Assembly (NCBI GenBank): GCA_028736075.1
Contig: CP117875.1
Span: 1,426,001-1,490,000 of the forward strand
DNA from: Chryseobacterium sp. KACC 21268
GTDB taxonomy: Bacteria > Bacteroidota > Bacteroidia > Flavobacteriales > Weeksellaceae
Direction of reading: 5' to 3'
DNA: 64,000 nt
Shown: in pieces, positions 16,666 through 24,954 of the stretch
Layout of the letters: each line of letters opens with the position of its first letter
How positions within the stretch are numbered: the stretch's first letter is position 1
Position numbers and translations under genes: made by a program
The notes under the pieces: generated by a model
Database searches by the model: none
The model's input: only the letters and a program-made list of their open reading frames with translations
Told to the model about the DNA's origin: nothing

Positions 16666-17955
16666 ATGAATCTAACCAACAATATAAATTCAGCACAGAA
16701 AACTTTCCTGGAATGGAAAAAAGTACCGTTCACAGAAAGACAAACTTTACTCCTAAAACTCGCTGACGTCCTTGAAAAAGACAAAGAAAAATTCGCAAAA
16801 CTCATCACCACAGAAATGCACAAACCGATTTCTCAATCCATTGCAGAAATCGAAAAAAGCGCAGGAATGATAAGATATTATGCAAAAGCAGAAAACGTCC
16901 TGAAACCAGAGAAAATCAAAACCGAATTCGATGTTTCTGAAGTTCATTACGATGCGTTGGGAATTATTCTAGGCGTGATGCCCTGGAATTTTCCGTTCTG
17001 GCAAGTCCTTAGATTTGCAGTTCCAGCGATTTTGGCAGGAAATGTAGTCTTGTTAAAACACGCTTCCATCTGCTTCGAAAGTGGCGATGCGGTCGAGAAA
17101 GTTTTTAAGGATGCAGGTTTCCCAGAATACATTTTCCAAAATCTGAGAATCGGCCACGAAGAAATCAAAGAAATCCTGGAAAATCCATATGTAAGAGGCG
17201 TAAGCTTGACTGGAAGCGAAAAAGCCGGTGCAAACGTTGCAGCACTCGCTGGGAAAAATATCAAAAAATCTGTTCTGGAATTGGGCGGAAGTGATGCTTA
17301 CATTGTGTTGGACGATGCAGATGTAGAAAAAGCAGCAACAGAAGCGCCAAGCGGAAAACTTCAAAATACAGGTCAGGTTTGTAATGCAGCGAAACGTTTC
17401 ATCGTGCATCAAAAAGTGGAGAAAGATTTTGTTCCGAAATTCGTTGCGGAATTTAATTCTTATCAACCAGCTGACCCTTTCAATAAGGAAACGAAGCTGA
17501 GCAAAATGGCAAGACCAGATTTGGCGGACGAACTGGAAAGCCAGTACAAAAAAGCTTTGAGAAATGGGGCAGAAGTGGTTTTGGCCTTGGAACGTATTTC
17601 GGAAAGTGAGTTTCGTCCGGGAATCATCTTGGTGAAGGAAGGTAATCCGATTTTGCAGGAAGAACTATTCGGACCCTTGGCTATGCTGATGGTTGGAAAA
17701 GATGATGAGGAGATTCTGAAACTGGCGAATGATATTCCGTTTGGATTGGGAAATTCTGTCTGGACGAAAGATAAAAAACGCGCACAATTCTTCATAGAAA
17801 ACCTGGAATCTGGAACGGTTTCCATCAACAAATCTACAAGTTCTGATGCAAGACTTCCTTTCGGCGGTGCAAAATCCTCTGGTTACGGCGTTGAGTTGTC
17901 TTTGCACGCCATCAAGGAATTTACGCAAATCAAAACGGTGGTTGGAAATATTTAG
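16666..17955 (+). CDS. NAD(P)-dependent aldehyde dehydrogenase, succinate-semialdehyde type
   Basis: Oxidises an aldehyde to its acid; the pattern is that of short succinate-semialdehyde dehydrogenases. 429 residues from the chosen ATG. Seen: MPWNFPFWQVLRFAVPAILAG (split cofactor-binding helix, about 105), SLTGSEKAG, catalytic Glu in LELGGSDAY (about 205), catalytic Cys in NTGQVCNAAKRF (about 240), and the C-terminal SGYGVELS. An upstream ATG at 16585 would add 27 residues lacking family resemblance, so the inner start is used. A strong terminator follows. Confidence 0.92.
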   Translation: MNLTNNINSAQKTFLEWKKVPFTERQTLLLKLADVLEKDKEKFAKLITTEMHKPISQSIAEIEKSAGMIRYYAKAENVLKPEKIKTEFDVSEVHYDALGIILGVMPWNFPFWQVLRFAVPAILAGNVVLLKHASICFESGDAVEKVFKDAGFPEYIFQNLRIGHEEIKEILENPYVRGVSLTGSEKAGANVAALAGKNIKKSVLELGGSDAYIVLDDADVEKAATEAPSGKLQNTGQVCNAAKRFIVHQKVEKDFVPKFVAEFNSYQPADPFNKETKLSKMARPDLADELESQYKKALRNGAEVVLALERISESEFRPGIILVKEGNPILQEELFGPLAMLMVGKDDEEILKLANDIPFGLGNSVWTKDKKRAQFFIENLESGTVSINKSTSSDARLPFGGAKSSGYGVELSLHAIKEFTQIKTVVGNI

Positions 17956-17972
17956 ATAAGTAAAAGATAAGC

Positions 17973-17995
17973 GCTTTGACTCAGCTCAGTGTGCC
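17973..17995 (+). repeat. Half copy of palindromic repeat family D
   Basis: CTTTGACTCAGCTCAGTGTG resembles one arm (CTTCGACTCCGCTCAG) of the palindrome at 49711-49786. The second arm is missing here. Confidence 0.45.
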
Positions 17996-18008
17996 GATTA
18001 TAATAATA

Positions 18009-18046
18009 AAAAACCCTTTCAAGATAATCTTTGAAAGGGTTTTTGT
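18009..18046 (+). terminator. Terminator of the aldehyde dehydrogenase gene
   Basis: Perfect 12-bp stem AAACCCTTTCAA/TTGAAAGGGTTT followed by TTGTTTTA. Confidence 0.85.
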
Positions 18047-18082
18047 TTTATTTGAATGACAAATCTTGTTTTGAAGACCAAT

Positions 18083-18175
18083 CCCATAGCCCCGATAGTA
18101 ACGGTTACCCCACAGCAGGCGTTGGGAAAGCCTTGGCGCGAGGAGTAATAGTGGATAGCGGGATCAAGCTCCTAA
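18083..18175 (-). repeat. Intergenic hairpin repeat, family B copy 2
   Basis: Read on the minus strand: TAGGAGCTTGATCCCGCTAT at the left and CCGTTACTATCGGGGCTATG at the right, matching copy 1 at 6450. The interior is different and unusually G+C-rich (GCGCCAAGGC, CCCAACGCC). It sits immediately before the stop codon of the transpeptidase gene. Confidence 0.75.
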
Positions 18176-18180
18176 AAAAC

Positions 18181-19212
18181 TTAATTCATATTTGCTGATA
18201 GTTGATTCTGGCTTTTTAGATTGGCGAGAGAATCTGCTTTTGCTTTTTTCTCAGCTGTAACCTGCTGAATCACAATGTCTCTGTTTTCCTGCTCTTTCAT
18301 AATGGTTGCAAGATGAGGTTCTATGATTTTGTTCATTTCATCTTCGGAAATGTTGTTGGCTTCCGGCGAATCTAGAAGTTTTTTCCAAGGTCGTCTCTTG
18401 CCCCAAGGATAATCGCCGTAAACGATAACAGGCGTTCCCTTTGCTCTTTCTGTTGCTCCGCCTTTGTTCAGAACCCAATTGTCAACCCAGGTGTACATCC
18501 ATTTGGCGTCCTCCTCCAACATCCGGAGACAAGCGTGCGAAGCTGGATATCCAGGCATTGCGTACTGGTGCCAGCCGATGCCGTCGAAATTGGCAATATT
18601 CACGTTCCATCGCAACTTCCACTCATCGCTGACGGTGGAGATGGCGACTTCTTTTTTCCAGTTGGCGAACATCAAACCGGTCTTGGTCTTGGTGGCTTTT
18701 TTGCCCATACTGGTTGGTCCCCATTTCACGATGTTTCCGTACTCATAAACGCCGTACGCCTGAATCGGGTAGGAGAAGAACACGAATTTTTTCACATTCT
18801 CCAGACTCGTGATGTGACCTGGAAATGGTGAGTATATCAGGAAATCGTCCTCGATTTTTGCGGGAACTACCAAAGTGTCTGCTGCGCCAATGTTGGCTCT
18901 GTCCAAGCGGTTGAGCGCAAGAATCGTGTAGAGTGCTTTGCCGGTAAATTCTTTTTTGTTCTTTTGAGAAACGGAGTCGGTGCTTTTGTAGACCCAAGGG
19001 AAAAATCCGAAATCTTTTCTTGGGATGACCACGTCCGGTACTTTTGGTTTTTCTTCTTCTTCTTTTTTCTCTTCCTCTTTTTTGTCATCGGAACCCAAAA
19101 TGTCTGTGATGGGATTGTCTCTTGTCTCGGAAGGTACATTTTCGTCCTTTTTACATTGAACCAAAATTAAGCTCGAGGCGATGAATAAAGGAAGTAAGTT
19201 TTTAATTTTCAT
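18181..19212 (-). CDS. L,D-transpeptidase (YkuD) lipoprotein
   Basis: Crosslinks peptidoglycan or attaches proteins to it in the periplasm. 343 residues: lipoprotein signal with lipobox LVQC (Cys about 20), an acidic/lysine linker (about 40-62), then the catalytic domain. The YkuD signature is present as WHQYAMPGYPASHACLRML, with His, Ser-His and the nucleophile Cys near 230; the common SHGC is SHAC here. The C-terminal 60 residues are charged and helical. Monocistronic, with repeat family B just downstream. Confidence 0.9.
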   Translation of the reverse strand: MKIKNLLPLFIASSLILVQCKKDENVPSETRDNPITDILGSDDKKEEEKKEEEEKPKVPDVVIPRKDFGFFPWVYKSTDSVSQKNKKEFTGKALYTILALNRLDRANIGAADTLVVPAKIEDDFLIYSPFPGHITSLENVKKFVFFSYPIQAYGVYEYGNIVKWGPTSMGKKATKTKTGLMFANWKKEVAISTVSDEWKLRWNVNIANFDGIGWHQYAMPGYPASHACLRMLEEDAKWMYTWVDNWVLNKGGATERAKGTPVIVYGDYPWGKRRPWKKLLDSPEANNISEDEMNKIIEPHLATIMKEQENRDIVIQQVTAEKKAKADSLANLKSQNQLSANMN

Positions 19213-19329
19213 AGGATTCTTAGTGTTTTTTTTTCAGCCTGAATATAAACAAAAAGAGTACCATTTGGAAATTAAAATGAGTCTTAACTGATAAATGTGG
19301 AAAATTTAATTATCAATATCAATAATCGT

Positions 19330-20292
19330 TTATGACTTCTCAATGATGTTTTTGATGATTTGTTTGGCGTGGATTCTGGAATTCTCTATAAACCAGAGAT
19401 GCGTGTCTTTTCCACCACAAACGACGCCTGCGAGGTAAATCCCTTCGATATTGCTTTCCATTGTCTCGGGATTGTAATTGGGATTCAGACATTCGTTTTG
19501 TAAATCGATGCCGATATTTTGGAGGAAATTAAAATCTGGCAGATAGCCTGTCATTGCGAGGACGAAGTCATTTTCTATTTCTTTGATGTCACCGGTTTCT
19601 GTTTTGAAGATAACGGAATGTTCCTTCACTTCCAAGAGTTCAGCGCCGAAGAAAGCCTTGATGCTGCCTTCTTTGATTCGGTTTTCGATGTCTGGTTTGA
19701 CCCAATATTTGACGCTTGGTGAGATTTCATTTTTACGGACAATCATCGTCACGTTTCCACCTTTTCTGTAGATTTCCAAAGCAGCATCCACTGAGGAATT
19801 ACTGGAGCCTATGACCACAACATTTTGAAAGGCGTAAGGATAAGGTTCCGTGTAATAATGCTTAGCCTTAGGTAAATCTTCTCCTGGAATGTCCATCATA
19901 TTTGGAATATCATAGAAACCTGTGGCGATGATGACATTTTTGGCAAAGTAAATCTGTTTACTCGTCTCGACCTGAAAAAAAGTTGATTTCTCAATATTCA
20001 GAACTTTCTCATACGGTCTGATATTAAGTTCTTTTTGACGCGCAATGCCTTGGTAATATTCAAGGGCGTCTTGTCTGCCAGGTTTTGGTTTGGTGGTGAT
20101 GAATGGGATTTCGTCAATTTCCAAACGGTCGGCCGTTGAGAAAAAAGTCATATACAAAGGATAGTTGTAAAGGCTGTTCGCCACCGTTCCTTTTTCTATA
20201 ATGATATATTTTAAATTATTTTTTTTCGCTTCCAGAGCGCTCGCCAAGCCTATTGGTCCGCCGCCAACAATAAGAACATCGTATAATTCCAT
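19330..20292 (-). CDS. ypdA: YpdA-type FAD/NAD(P) disulfide reductase (bacillithiol reductase-like)
   Basis: Flavoprotein of 320 residues. FAD motif GGGPIGLASALEAK (about 10), NADPH motif VVIGSSNSSVDAALEIYRKGG (about 165), and the late LAMTGYLPDFNFL/GVVCGGKDTHLWFIENSRIHA segments typical of YpdA. In Firmicutes, YpdA reduces bacillithiol disulfide and uses no CXXC pair; none is seen here either. This fits low-molecular-weight thiol metabolism by bacillithiol, though no bsh gene lies in the window. Divergent from a small lipoprotein gene. Confidence 0.88.
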   Translation of the reverse strand: MELYDVLIVGGGPIGLASALEAKKNNLKYIIIEKGTVANSLYNYPLYMTFFSTADRLEIDEIPFITTKPKPGRQDALEYYQGIARQKELNIRPYEKVLNIEKSTFFQVETSKQIYFAKNVIIATGFYDIPNMMDIPGEDLPKAKHYYTEPYPYAFQNVVVIGSSNSSVDAALEIYRKGGNVTMIVRKNEISPSVKYWVKPDIENRIKEGSIKAFFGAELLEVKEHSVIFKTETGDIKEIENDFVLAMTGYLPDFNFLQNIGIDLQNECLNPNYNPETMESNIEGIYLAGVVCGGKDTHLWFIENSRIHAKQIIKNIIEKS

Positions 20293-20296
20293 AACT

Positions 20297-20304
20297 CAAA
20301 TTTA
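20297..20304 (-). promoter_or_regulatory. -7 box four bases before the ypdA start codon
   Basis: TAAATTTG on the minus strand fits TAnnTTTG and leaves four bases before the ATG. Transcription would begin at or inside the start codon, so a leaderless mRNA is implied if this box is used. Confidence 0.4.
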
Positions 20305-20359
20305 CGAAGATAAAATTTTGATTGTATATTTATGGCCATTATTTTGATAAAAATTAATT

Positions 20360-20971
20360 ATGAAAATCAATACATTATTAGTCTCGGTAATTCTAATTGG
20401 ATGTAATAAAGTAGATCCTAATCAAGCGATTATGCAGAAAACAAATACCGAACTTACAGTAGAAAAAGGAAATTCGGAAGAAAAAACGATTATTAATATT
20501 AATAAAGAAATCGTTGATGTGCTGAAAAACAAAGATTACGCAAAGCTCTCTACGTATCTTCATCCGGAAAAAGGAATTCACTTTTCGATGTACAGCTTTG
20601 TTTCGGATCAAGACAAGAGTTTTTCCAAAGCGGATTTCGAAAAATATATTGATGCTGATGAGAAATTCACCTTCGGTCACAAAGATGGTTCCGGTGCGAT
20701 TTACACCGTGTCACTCAAAGATTATCTAAAGGATTGGGTTTACAAAAAAGATTTCAGCACTGCTAAGGTCAATTACAATAATTTTGAAGGAAAAGGAAAT
20801 AGCCTGAACAATGTCAAAGAAAAATATCCCAACGCAGTAACTGTTGAAAATTACTTGGCTGGGACAGTGGAGTATTCTTATATGGATTGGAATAGTTTGA
20901 TCTTGGTCTTCGAAAAGGTTGATGATCAGTATTATTTAGTTTCGATTTGTAATAATCAATGGACGGTTTAG
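20360..20971 (+). CDS. Hypothetical lipoprotein
   Basis: 203 residues with a short lipoprotein signal (lipobox LIGC, Cys about 15). The mature part fits a small alpha/beta fold: a helix with KEIVDVLKNKDYAKLSTYLHPEKGIHFS, then strands VSDQDKSFSKADFEKYI and the closing VFEKVDDQYYLVSICNNQWTV. The pattern resembles NTF2-like proteins by eye, not conclusively. Its 3' end is 15 bases from the convergent lipocalin gene. Function unknown. Confidence 0.75.
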   Translation: MKINTLLVSVILIGCNKVDPNQAIMQKTNTELTVEKGNSEEKTIININKEIVDVLKNKDYAKLSTYLHPEKGIHFSMYSFVSDQDKSFSKADFEKYIDADEKFTFGHKDGSGAIYTVSLKDYLKDWVYKKDFSTAKVNYNNFEGKGNSLNNVKEKYPNAVTVENYLAGTVEYSYMDWNSLILVFEKVDDQYYLVSICNNQWTV

Positions 20972-20986
20972 TCGTGTGAGTAAGCG

Positions 20987-21526
20987 CTATTGTTTGACCC
21001 AGATCAACTTCGAGGTGTCATAGCCGACAGATTTTGCTTTTTCCAAAAATCTGCTTTTGATCTCTTCTGGAATCGTTTTTTCTCTAGAAAGAATCCAAAG
21101 GTAATCCAGGTTTTTTCCTGCAACCAAGGCGTATTTGTAATTCTCGTCCAGGTCGATCACGTTGTAGCCTGACCAAAATGGTTTGAAAAAGGAAACTTTC
21201 AATCGCGCCTCGTTCTCAGCATTCACAAACTTGGCTTCGCCCGTGCTTTGTTTCCATTCTTTTTTGACGTAATCATAACCTCGGTTTTCAACTTTGATCG
21301 TACCGTCTGGATTTTTGGAATAAGTTGCCGTCACCTGGTCCATATTTTTTTCAAATTTATAATCGAATCTGGCAATCTCGTACCATTTCCCAAGGTATTT
21401 TTCAGATTCAAAATTCTGAATGGCTGTGGCCTTTTCCGGGATTCCCGCTGAGCAAGAATTTAAAAGTATTAATCCTAAAATTCCCAATGATACAGGGATT
21501 CCTATTTTTAAGAATGAATTTTTCAT
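20987..21526 (-). CDS. blc: Lipocalin family lipoprotein (Blc-like)
   Basis: Outer membrane lipocalin of 179 residues, thought to bind lysophospholipids or other lipids. Lipoprotein signal with LLNSC (Cys about 25). The lipocalin signature GKWYEIARFDYKFEK is at about 46-60, with DPDG-like turns, ARLKVSFFKPFWSGYNVIDLD and the late WILSREKTIPEE. The length is typical of bacterial Blc. Confidence 0.92.
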   Translation of the reverse strand: MKNSFLKIGIPVSLGILGLILLNSCSAGIPEKATAIQNFESEKYLGKWYEIARFDYKFEKNMDQVTATYSKNPDGTIKVENRGYDYVKKEWKQSTGEAKFVNAENEARLKVSFFKPFWSGYNVIDLDENYKYALVAGKNLDYLWILSREKTIPEEIKSRFLEKAKSVGYDTSKLIWVKQ

Positions 21527-21664
21527 TTGATAATATTTCTTCCATCAATTCAAAAATAGTTCCATTCAAAGTAGATTACAGAATGCTTTGTTATTATTTA
21601 ATATTATTAATGATAATTAAATTATTTGGTTAATTTTACGAATTATTAATTATAATTATTAGAA

Positions 21665-23095
21665 ATGAAGATAAAATTATTTTCTATACTTTCAATCGCT
21701 TTGTTTGGTCAGCTCTCAGCGCAATCCGATAAATTCTACGCAACTACAGATGCCAAGAATGCTATCGAATTAAAATCAAAAATGCCAAACGAGGTCGAGA
21801 TCATCGGTTCCAATGATAGGGAATCTGTCGTTTTTCTATCTCCAAAAGCAGCAGAATTCCTCCATCATAATGTCATCACACACGGCCCAGGCTATATTTA
21901 TAAATCTTCCGAGCAAGAAGCGCTATTGGCTATCAGTAAATCAAAGAAGTCCAATAAAGTTTTAGCCTTCACCATTGATCAAGATGCAACGGTAAATTCT
22001 GCCATTGGAAAAGTAAATGCGGATAATATCAAAAGCCACATCCAAGTTCTGGAAGCCTATGGAACCAGACGTCACAATACAAATCAAGCGCTGACCTCTG
22101 TCCAGGATCTGAAGGCGAAGTGGGAAGGCCTGATCGCGACAACTGGCAGAACCGATCTGTCTGTGAGAATTGTAAATCACGTCGGAACGCCGATGCCTTC
22201 TCTTGTTTTTACGATCAATGGAAATTCGGCGCCAAATGAGTACATCATTGTTGGCGGTCATATGGATTCGATTTCCAGCAGTGCGGCGGCGCCAGGCGCG
22301 GATGATGATGCTTCCGGGATTGCAACTGTTACAGAAATGATCCGTGTCCTTCTGAATATCAATTACAAACCTGCCAAAACCGTAGAATTTATGGCTTATG
22401 CTGCAGAAGAAATCGGTTTGGTTGGATCCTCTGAGATTGCGGAAGATTATGCAGCGAATGGCAAAAACGTCATTTCCTATGTACAGTTCGATATGACCAA
22501 TTACAAAGGCTCCAACCGCGATGTTTACATCTCCACGGATGCTTACAACAGCAACGATCTCAATTTGTTTTTGATAGAGTTGATGGAGCATTACAACAAA
22601 ACTGGAAGTCACGTTTTCACTTACGGAAACACTATCTGTAATTATGGATGTTCCGACCATTTCAGTTGGGCGCAAAACGGCTATGATGCTGCTTTTCCGT
22701 TTGAGGCTTCTTTTTCACAATCCAATCCTTATATTCACTCGGCCAATGATACGTTGTCCAGAAGTAATAATTCAGCGACACACGCAGCGAAATTTGCAAA
22801 ACTTGGTTTGGAATTTATCATCGAGACAGCGAAAGGTTCCGTTTTGGCAACTTCAGAAACGTTAAATCAATCGGTTGAGATTTATGTGAAAAACAAATCC
22901 CTTAATTATAAACTCGGAAAAGAATCCATTGAAACTCTAACGATCATCGACACCAGCGGAAGACAATTGGTAGAATCAAAAAATCTTCTATCAATAGGAA
23001 AAATCGATTTGAATAAAATCAATACTGGTTTTTATCTTGCTGTTTTCAAAACAAAGTCTGGAAAAGTAATCACGAAGAAATTTATTTTAGATTAA
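21665..23095 (+). CDS. Secreted M28 family zinc aminopeptidase with T9SS sorting domain
   Basis: Extracellular leucyl-aminopeptidase-like enzyme of 476 residues. Signal peptide about 1-19 (ending LSAQ). Zinc ligands: H in GGHMDS (about 199), D in GADDDASG (about 213), the catalytic Glu pair in AAEEIGL (about 246), and H in CSDHFSW (about 331). A type A sorting domain (about 400-476) ends the protein with GKIDLNKINTGFYLAVF and K-rich terminal strands, so it should be exported by type IX secretion. Single gene with its own terminator. Likely role is peptide feeding outside the cell. Confidence 0.92.
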   Translation: MKIKLFSILSIALFGQLSAQSDKFYATTDAKNAIELKSKMPNEVEIIGSNDRESVVFLSPKAAEFLHHNVITHGPGYIYKSSEQEALLAISKSKKSNKVLAFTIDQDATVNSAIGKVNADNIKSHIQVLEAYGTRRHNTNQALTSVQDLKAKWEGLIATTGRTDLSVRIVNHVGTPMPSLVFTINGNSAPNEYIIVGGHMDSISSSAAAPGADDDASGIATVTEMIRVLLNINYKPAKTVEFMAYAAEEIGLVGSSEIAEDYAANGKNVISYVQFDMTNYKGSNRDVYISTDAYNSNDLNLFLIELMEHYNKTGSHVFTYGNTICNYGCSDHFSWAQNGYDAAFPFEASFSQSNPYIHSANDTLSRSNNSATHAAKFAKLGLEFIIETAKGSVLATSETLNQSVEIYVKNKSLNYKLGKESIETLTIIDTSGRQLVESKNLLSIGKIDLNKINTGFYLAVFKTKSGKVITKKFILD

Positions 23096-23131
23096 TGATT
23101 TAAAATAACATTAACACAAATTTTAAAATAA

Positions 23132-23169
23132 AAAAGAGCAAATAGATTTCAATTTCTATTTGCTCTTTT
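23132..23169 (+). terminator. Bidirectional terminator after the M28 peptidase gene
   Basis: Perfect 15-bp stem AAAAGAGCAAATAGA/TCTATTTGCTCTTTT. A-run and T-run on both sides serve both this gene and the convergent ferredoxin gene. Confidence 0.85.
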
Positions 23170-23214
23170 AATTTTTGAGGAACTAAACAATGTTCCTGTG
23201 TGGTCGATTTTGAT

Positions 23215-23547
23215 TTACGCTTCTGGTGCAAGTTCTACAATCAGTCCTTCCAATTCTGCCGTTACAGGAATTTGGCAGCCCAAGCGGCTGTTTGGTTTCA
23301 CGTTGTAGGCTTCATCCAACATTGCTTCTTCATCCGGCAACATTTCCGGAAGTGGCACATTTTCGCTCAAGATATAGCATTGGCAAGAGGCGCACATCGC
23401 CATTCCGCCGCAGATTCCGATGGTTCCTTCTTCCGCCAATTCGTAGGCACGAACGATTTCCATTAGGCTCATCGCCATATCGGTTGGAGCGGGAATTGTG
23501 TGAGAAACGCCGTTTCTGTCTATGATTGTAATATTAACGTCTGACAT
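23215..23547 (-). CDS. 2Fe-2S ferredoxin, adrenodoxin type
   Basis: Small electron carrier of 110 residues. The four iron-sulfur cysteines follow the adrenodoxin pattern: C-G-G-M-A-M-C-A-S-C at about 46-55, then the distant C in RLGCQIPVT (about 93). It is next to a ferredoxin-NADP reductase gene on the same strand, its probable partner, although a terminator hairpin and a separate promoter box lie between. Likely partners are P450s, heme oxygenase-like or biosynthetic enzymes elsewhere; not determined here. Confidence 0.92.
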   Translation of the reverse strand: MSDVNITIIDRNGVSHTIPAPTDMAMSLMEIVRAYELAEEGTIGICGGMAMCASCQCYILSENVPLPEMLPDEEAMLDEAYNVKPNSRLGCQIPVTAELEGLIVELAPEA

Positions 23548-23551
23548 TTTG

Positions 23552-23559
23552 CAAAGATA
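23552..23559 (-). promoter_or_regulatory. -7 box four bases before the ferredoxin start codon
   Basis: TATCTTTG on the minus strand matches TAnnTTTG and is followed by CAAA and the ATG. Geometry implies a leaderless ferredoxin mRNA. Confidence 0.45.
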
Positions 23560-23615
23560 AGAGATAGATCTTAGACAATAGATGACAGAAGTTGGAAATT
23601 TTGATTAAGCACAAA

Positions 23616-23645
23616 AAAAGAGGACTTAGAAATCCTCTTTTAATA
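23616..23645 (-). terminator. Terminator between ferredoxin reductase and ferredoxin genes
   Basis: 9-bp perfect stem AAAAGAGGA/TCCTCTTTT with flanking A-run, giving a T-run on the minus strand. It would separate the reductase transcript from the ferredoxin transcript. Confidence 0.7.
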
Positions 23646-23698
23646 TTAGATGAAGTCAGAAAAATCTAATCTCTAACTTCTAAAATCTAATTTCTTTC

Positions 23699-24751
23699 TT
23701 AATCAATAGATTTCACGACCGCTTTTTCAGCTTCTTTTCTGGTTCCGTCGAAACCGTCAACGCCGCTTACGGTGGTGTATTTTAGGACAAATTTCTTACC
23801 TGGATTCATTCTGTTGTACACGCTTTGGACCATCAAAGTTGCCTCGTGGAAACCACAAAGGATCAGTTTTAATTTTCCTGGATAAGTGTTGATGTCACCA
23901 ATTGCGTAGATGCCTTCGATGTTGGTTTGATAATCCAAAGCGTTGTTCACCTTGATTGCATTTTTCTCGATTTCTAACCCCCAATCTGATAATGGTCCCA
24001 ACTTAGGCGTCAATCCAAAAAGTGGAATCAAATAATCTGTTTCGATGATGGATTTTTCGCCGTCTTTTTCAATTTCGATTGCTGTGATCTTATCTTCACC
24101 AATCAAGCCCGTCACTTCTGCAGGAGTGATTAGGTTAATTTTTCCCTGATGCTTCAATTCTGATACTTTTTCAACAGAATCTAAAGCGCCACGGAATTCG
24201 TTTCTTCTGTGGATCAACGTCACGTCAGAAGCAACATCGGCCAAGAAAACCGACCAGTCCAATGCAGAATCTCCACCGCCAGCGATCACGATTTTCTTAT
24301 CACGGAACATTTCCGGATCTCTCACGAAATATTCAACGCCTTTTTCCTCGAATTTAGCGATGTTTTCCAATTCCGGTTTTCTTGGGTCAAAACTTCCCAG
24401 TCCGCCAGCAATTGCGATGGCTTTTCCTTTCACTTTGACGTCACGGCTTGTGGTCACGATGAATTGTCCATCTTCGGTCTTCTCATAGCTCACTGCCTTT
24501 TGAGCCAATGAAAACTGAGGTTCGAACTGCTTGATCTGCTCCATCAAATTATCCACCAAAACACCAGCATCCACACTTGGAAATCCAGGTATGTCGAAAA
24601 TCGGTTTTTTAGGATAAAGTTCGGTCAATTGTCCGCCAGGTTGTGGCAACGCGTCAATCAAATGACATCTTAGTTTCAACAATCCCGCTTCGAAAACAGT
24701 GAAAAGTCCAGTCGGACCAGCACCTATTATAATGATATCTGTCTCAAACAT
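23699..24751 (-). CDS. Ferredoxin--NADP(+) reductase, thioredoxin-reductase-like type
   Basis: FAD enzyme of 350 residues that passes electrons between NADPH and ferredoxin. FAD motif GAGPTGLFTVFEAG (about 8), the PGGQLTELYPKKPIFDIPGFP segment, NADPH motif VIAGGGDSALDW (about 153), and the C-terminal GDINTYPGKLKLILCGFHEA. The CXXC pair of true thioredoxin reductases is missing, which fits the FNR type 2 group of Bacillus and Bacteroidota. The ferredoxin gene is 151 bases downstream. Confidence 0.92.
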   Translation of the reverse strand: MFETDIIIIGAGPTGLFTVFEAGLLKLRCHLIDALPQPGGQLTELYPKKPIFDIPGFPSVDAGVLVDNLMEQIKQFEPQFSLAQKAVSYEKTEDGQFIVTTSRDVKVKGKAIAIAGGLGSFDPRKPELENIAKFEEKGVEYFVRDPEMFRDKKIVIAGGGDSALDWSVFLADVASDVTLIHRRNEFRGALDSVEKVSELKHQGKINLITPAEVTGLIGEDKITAIEIEKDGEKSIIETDYLIPLFGLTPKLGPLSDWGLEIEKNAIKVNNALDYQTNIEGIYAIGDINTYPGKLKLILCGFHEATLMVQSVYNRMNPGKKFVLKYTTVSGVDGFDGTRKEAEKAVVKSID

Positions 24752-24770
24752 TTATATAAATTTTGGAGTC

Positions 24771-24778
24771 CAAATTTA
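24771..24778 (-). promoter_or_regulatory. -7 promoter box of the ferredoxin reductase gene
   Basis: TAAATTTG on the minus strand, 19 bases before the start codon. No obvious -33 element. Confidence 0.4.
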
Positions 24779-24916
24779 AAAATTATAAACTATTTTTAGA
24801 ATTAATCTAAATATGATTTTACTTAGCTAAAATTAATTCCCAATAAAATCTTACCAAATGATAAGAAATTATTTTACGGTTTCCCGTAATATTGTCCTTT
24901 CATCATTTGTGTTTTT

Positions 24917-24954
24917 AATTCCTGAGCGTAATTTATTACCTCAGGAATTTTTTT
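24917..24954 (+). terminator. Orphan plus-strand terminator
   Basis: Perfect 10-bp stem AATTCCTGAG/CTCAGGAATT followed by a T-run on the plus strand only. No plus-strand gene is seen upstream; both neighbours are on the minus strand. A smaller stem TTACGG/CCGTAA lies just upstream at about 24874-24889. Confidence 0.6.

Noticed and set aside
18464-18831. Plus-strand frames of 94 and 98 residues in the L,D-transpeptidase gene
   Set aside because: They are antisense shadows. The minus frame has the complete YkuD motif and a lipobox.
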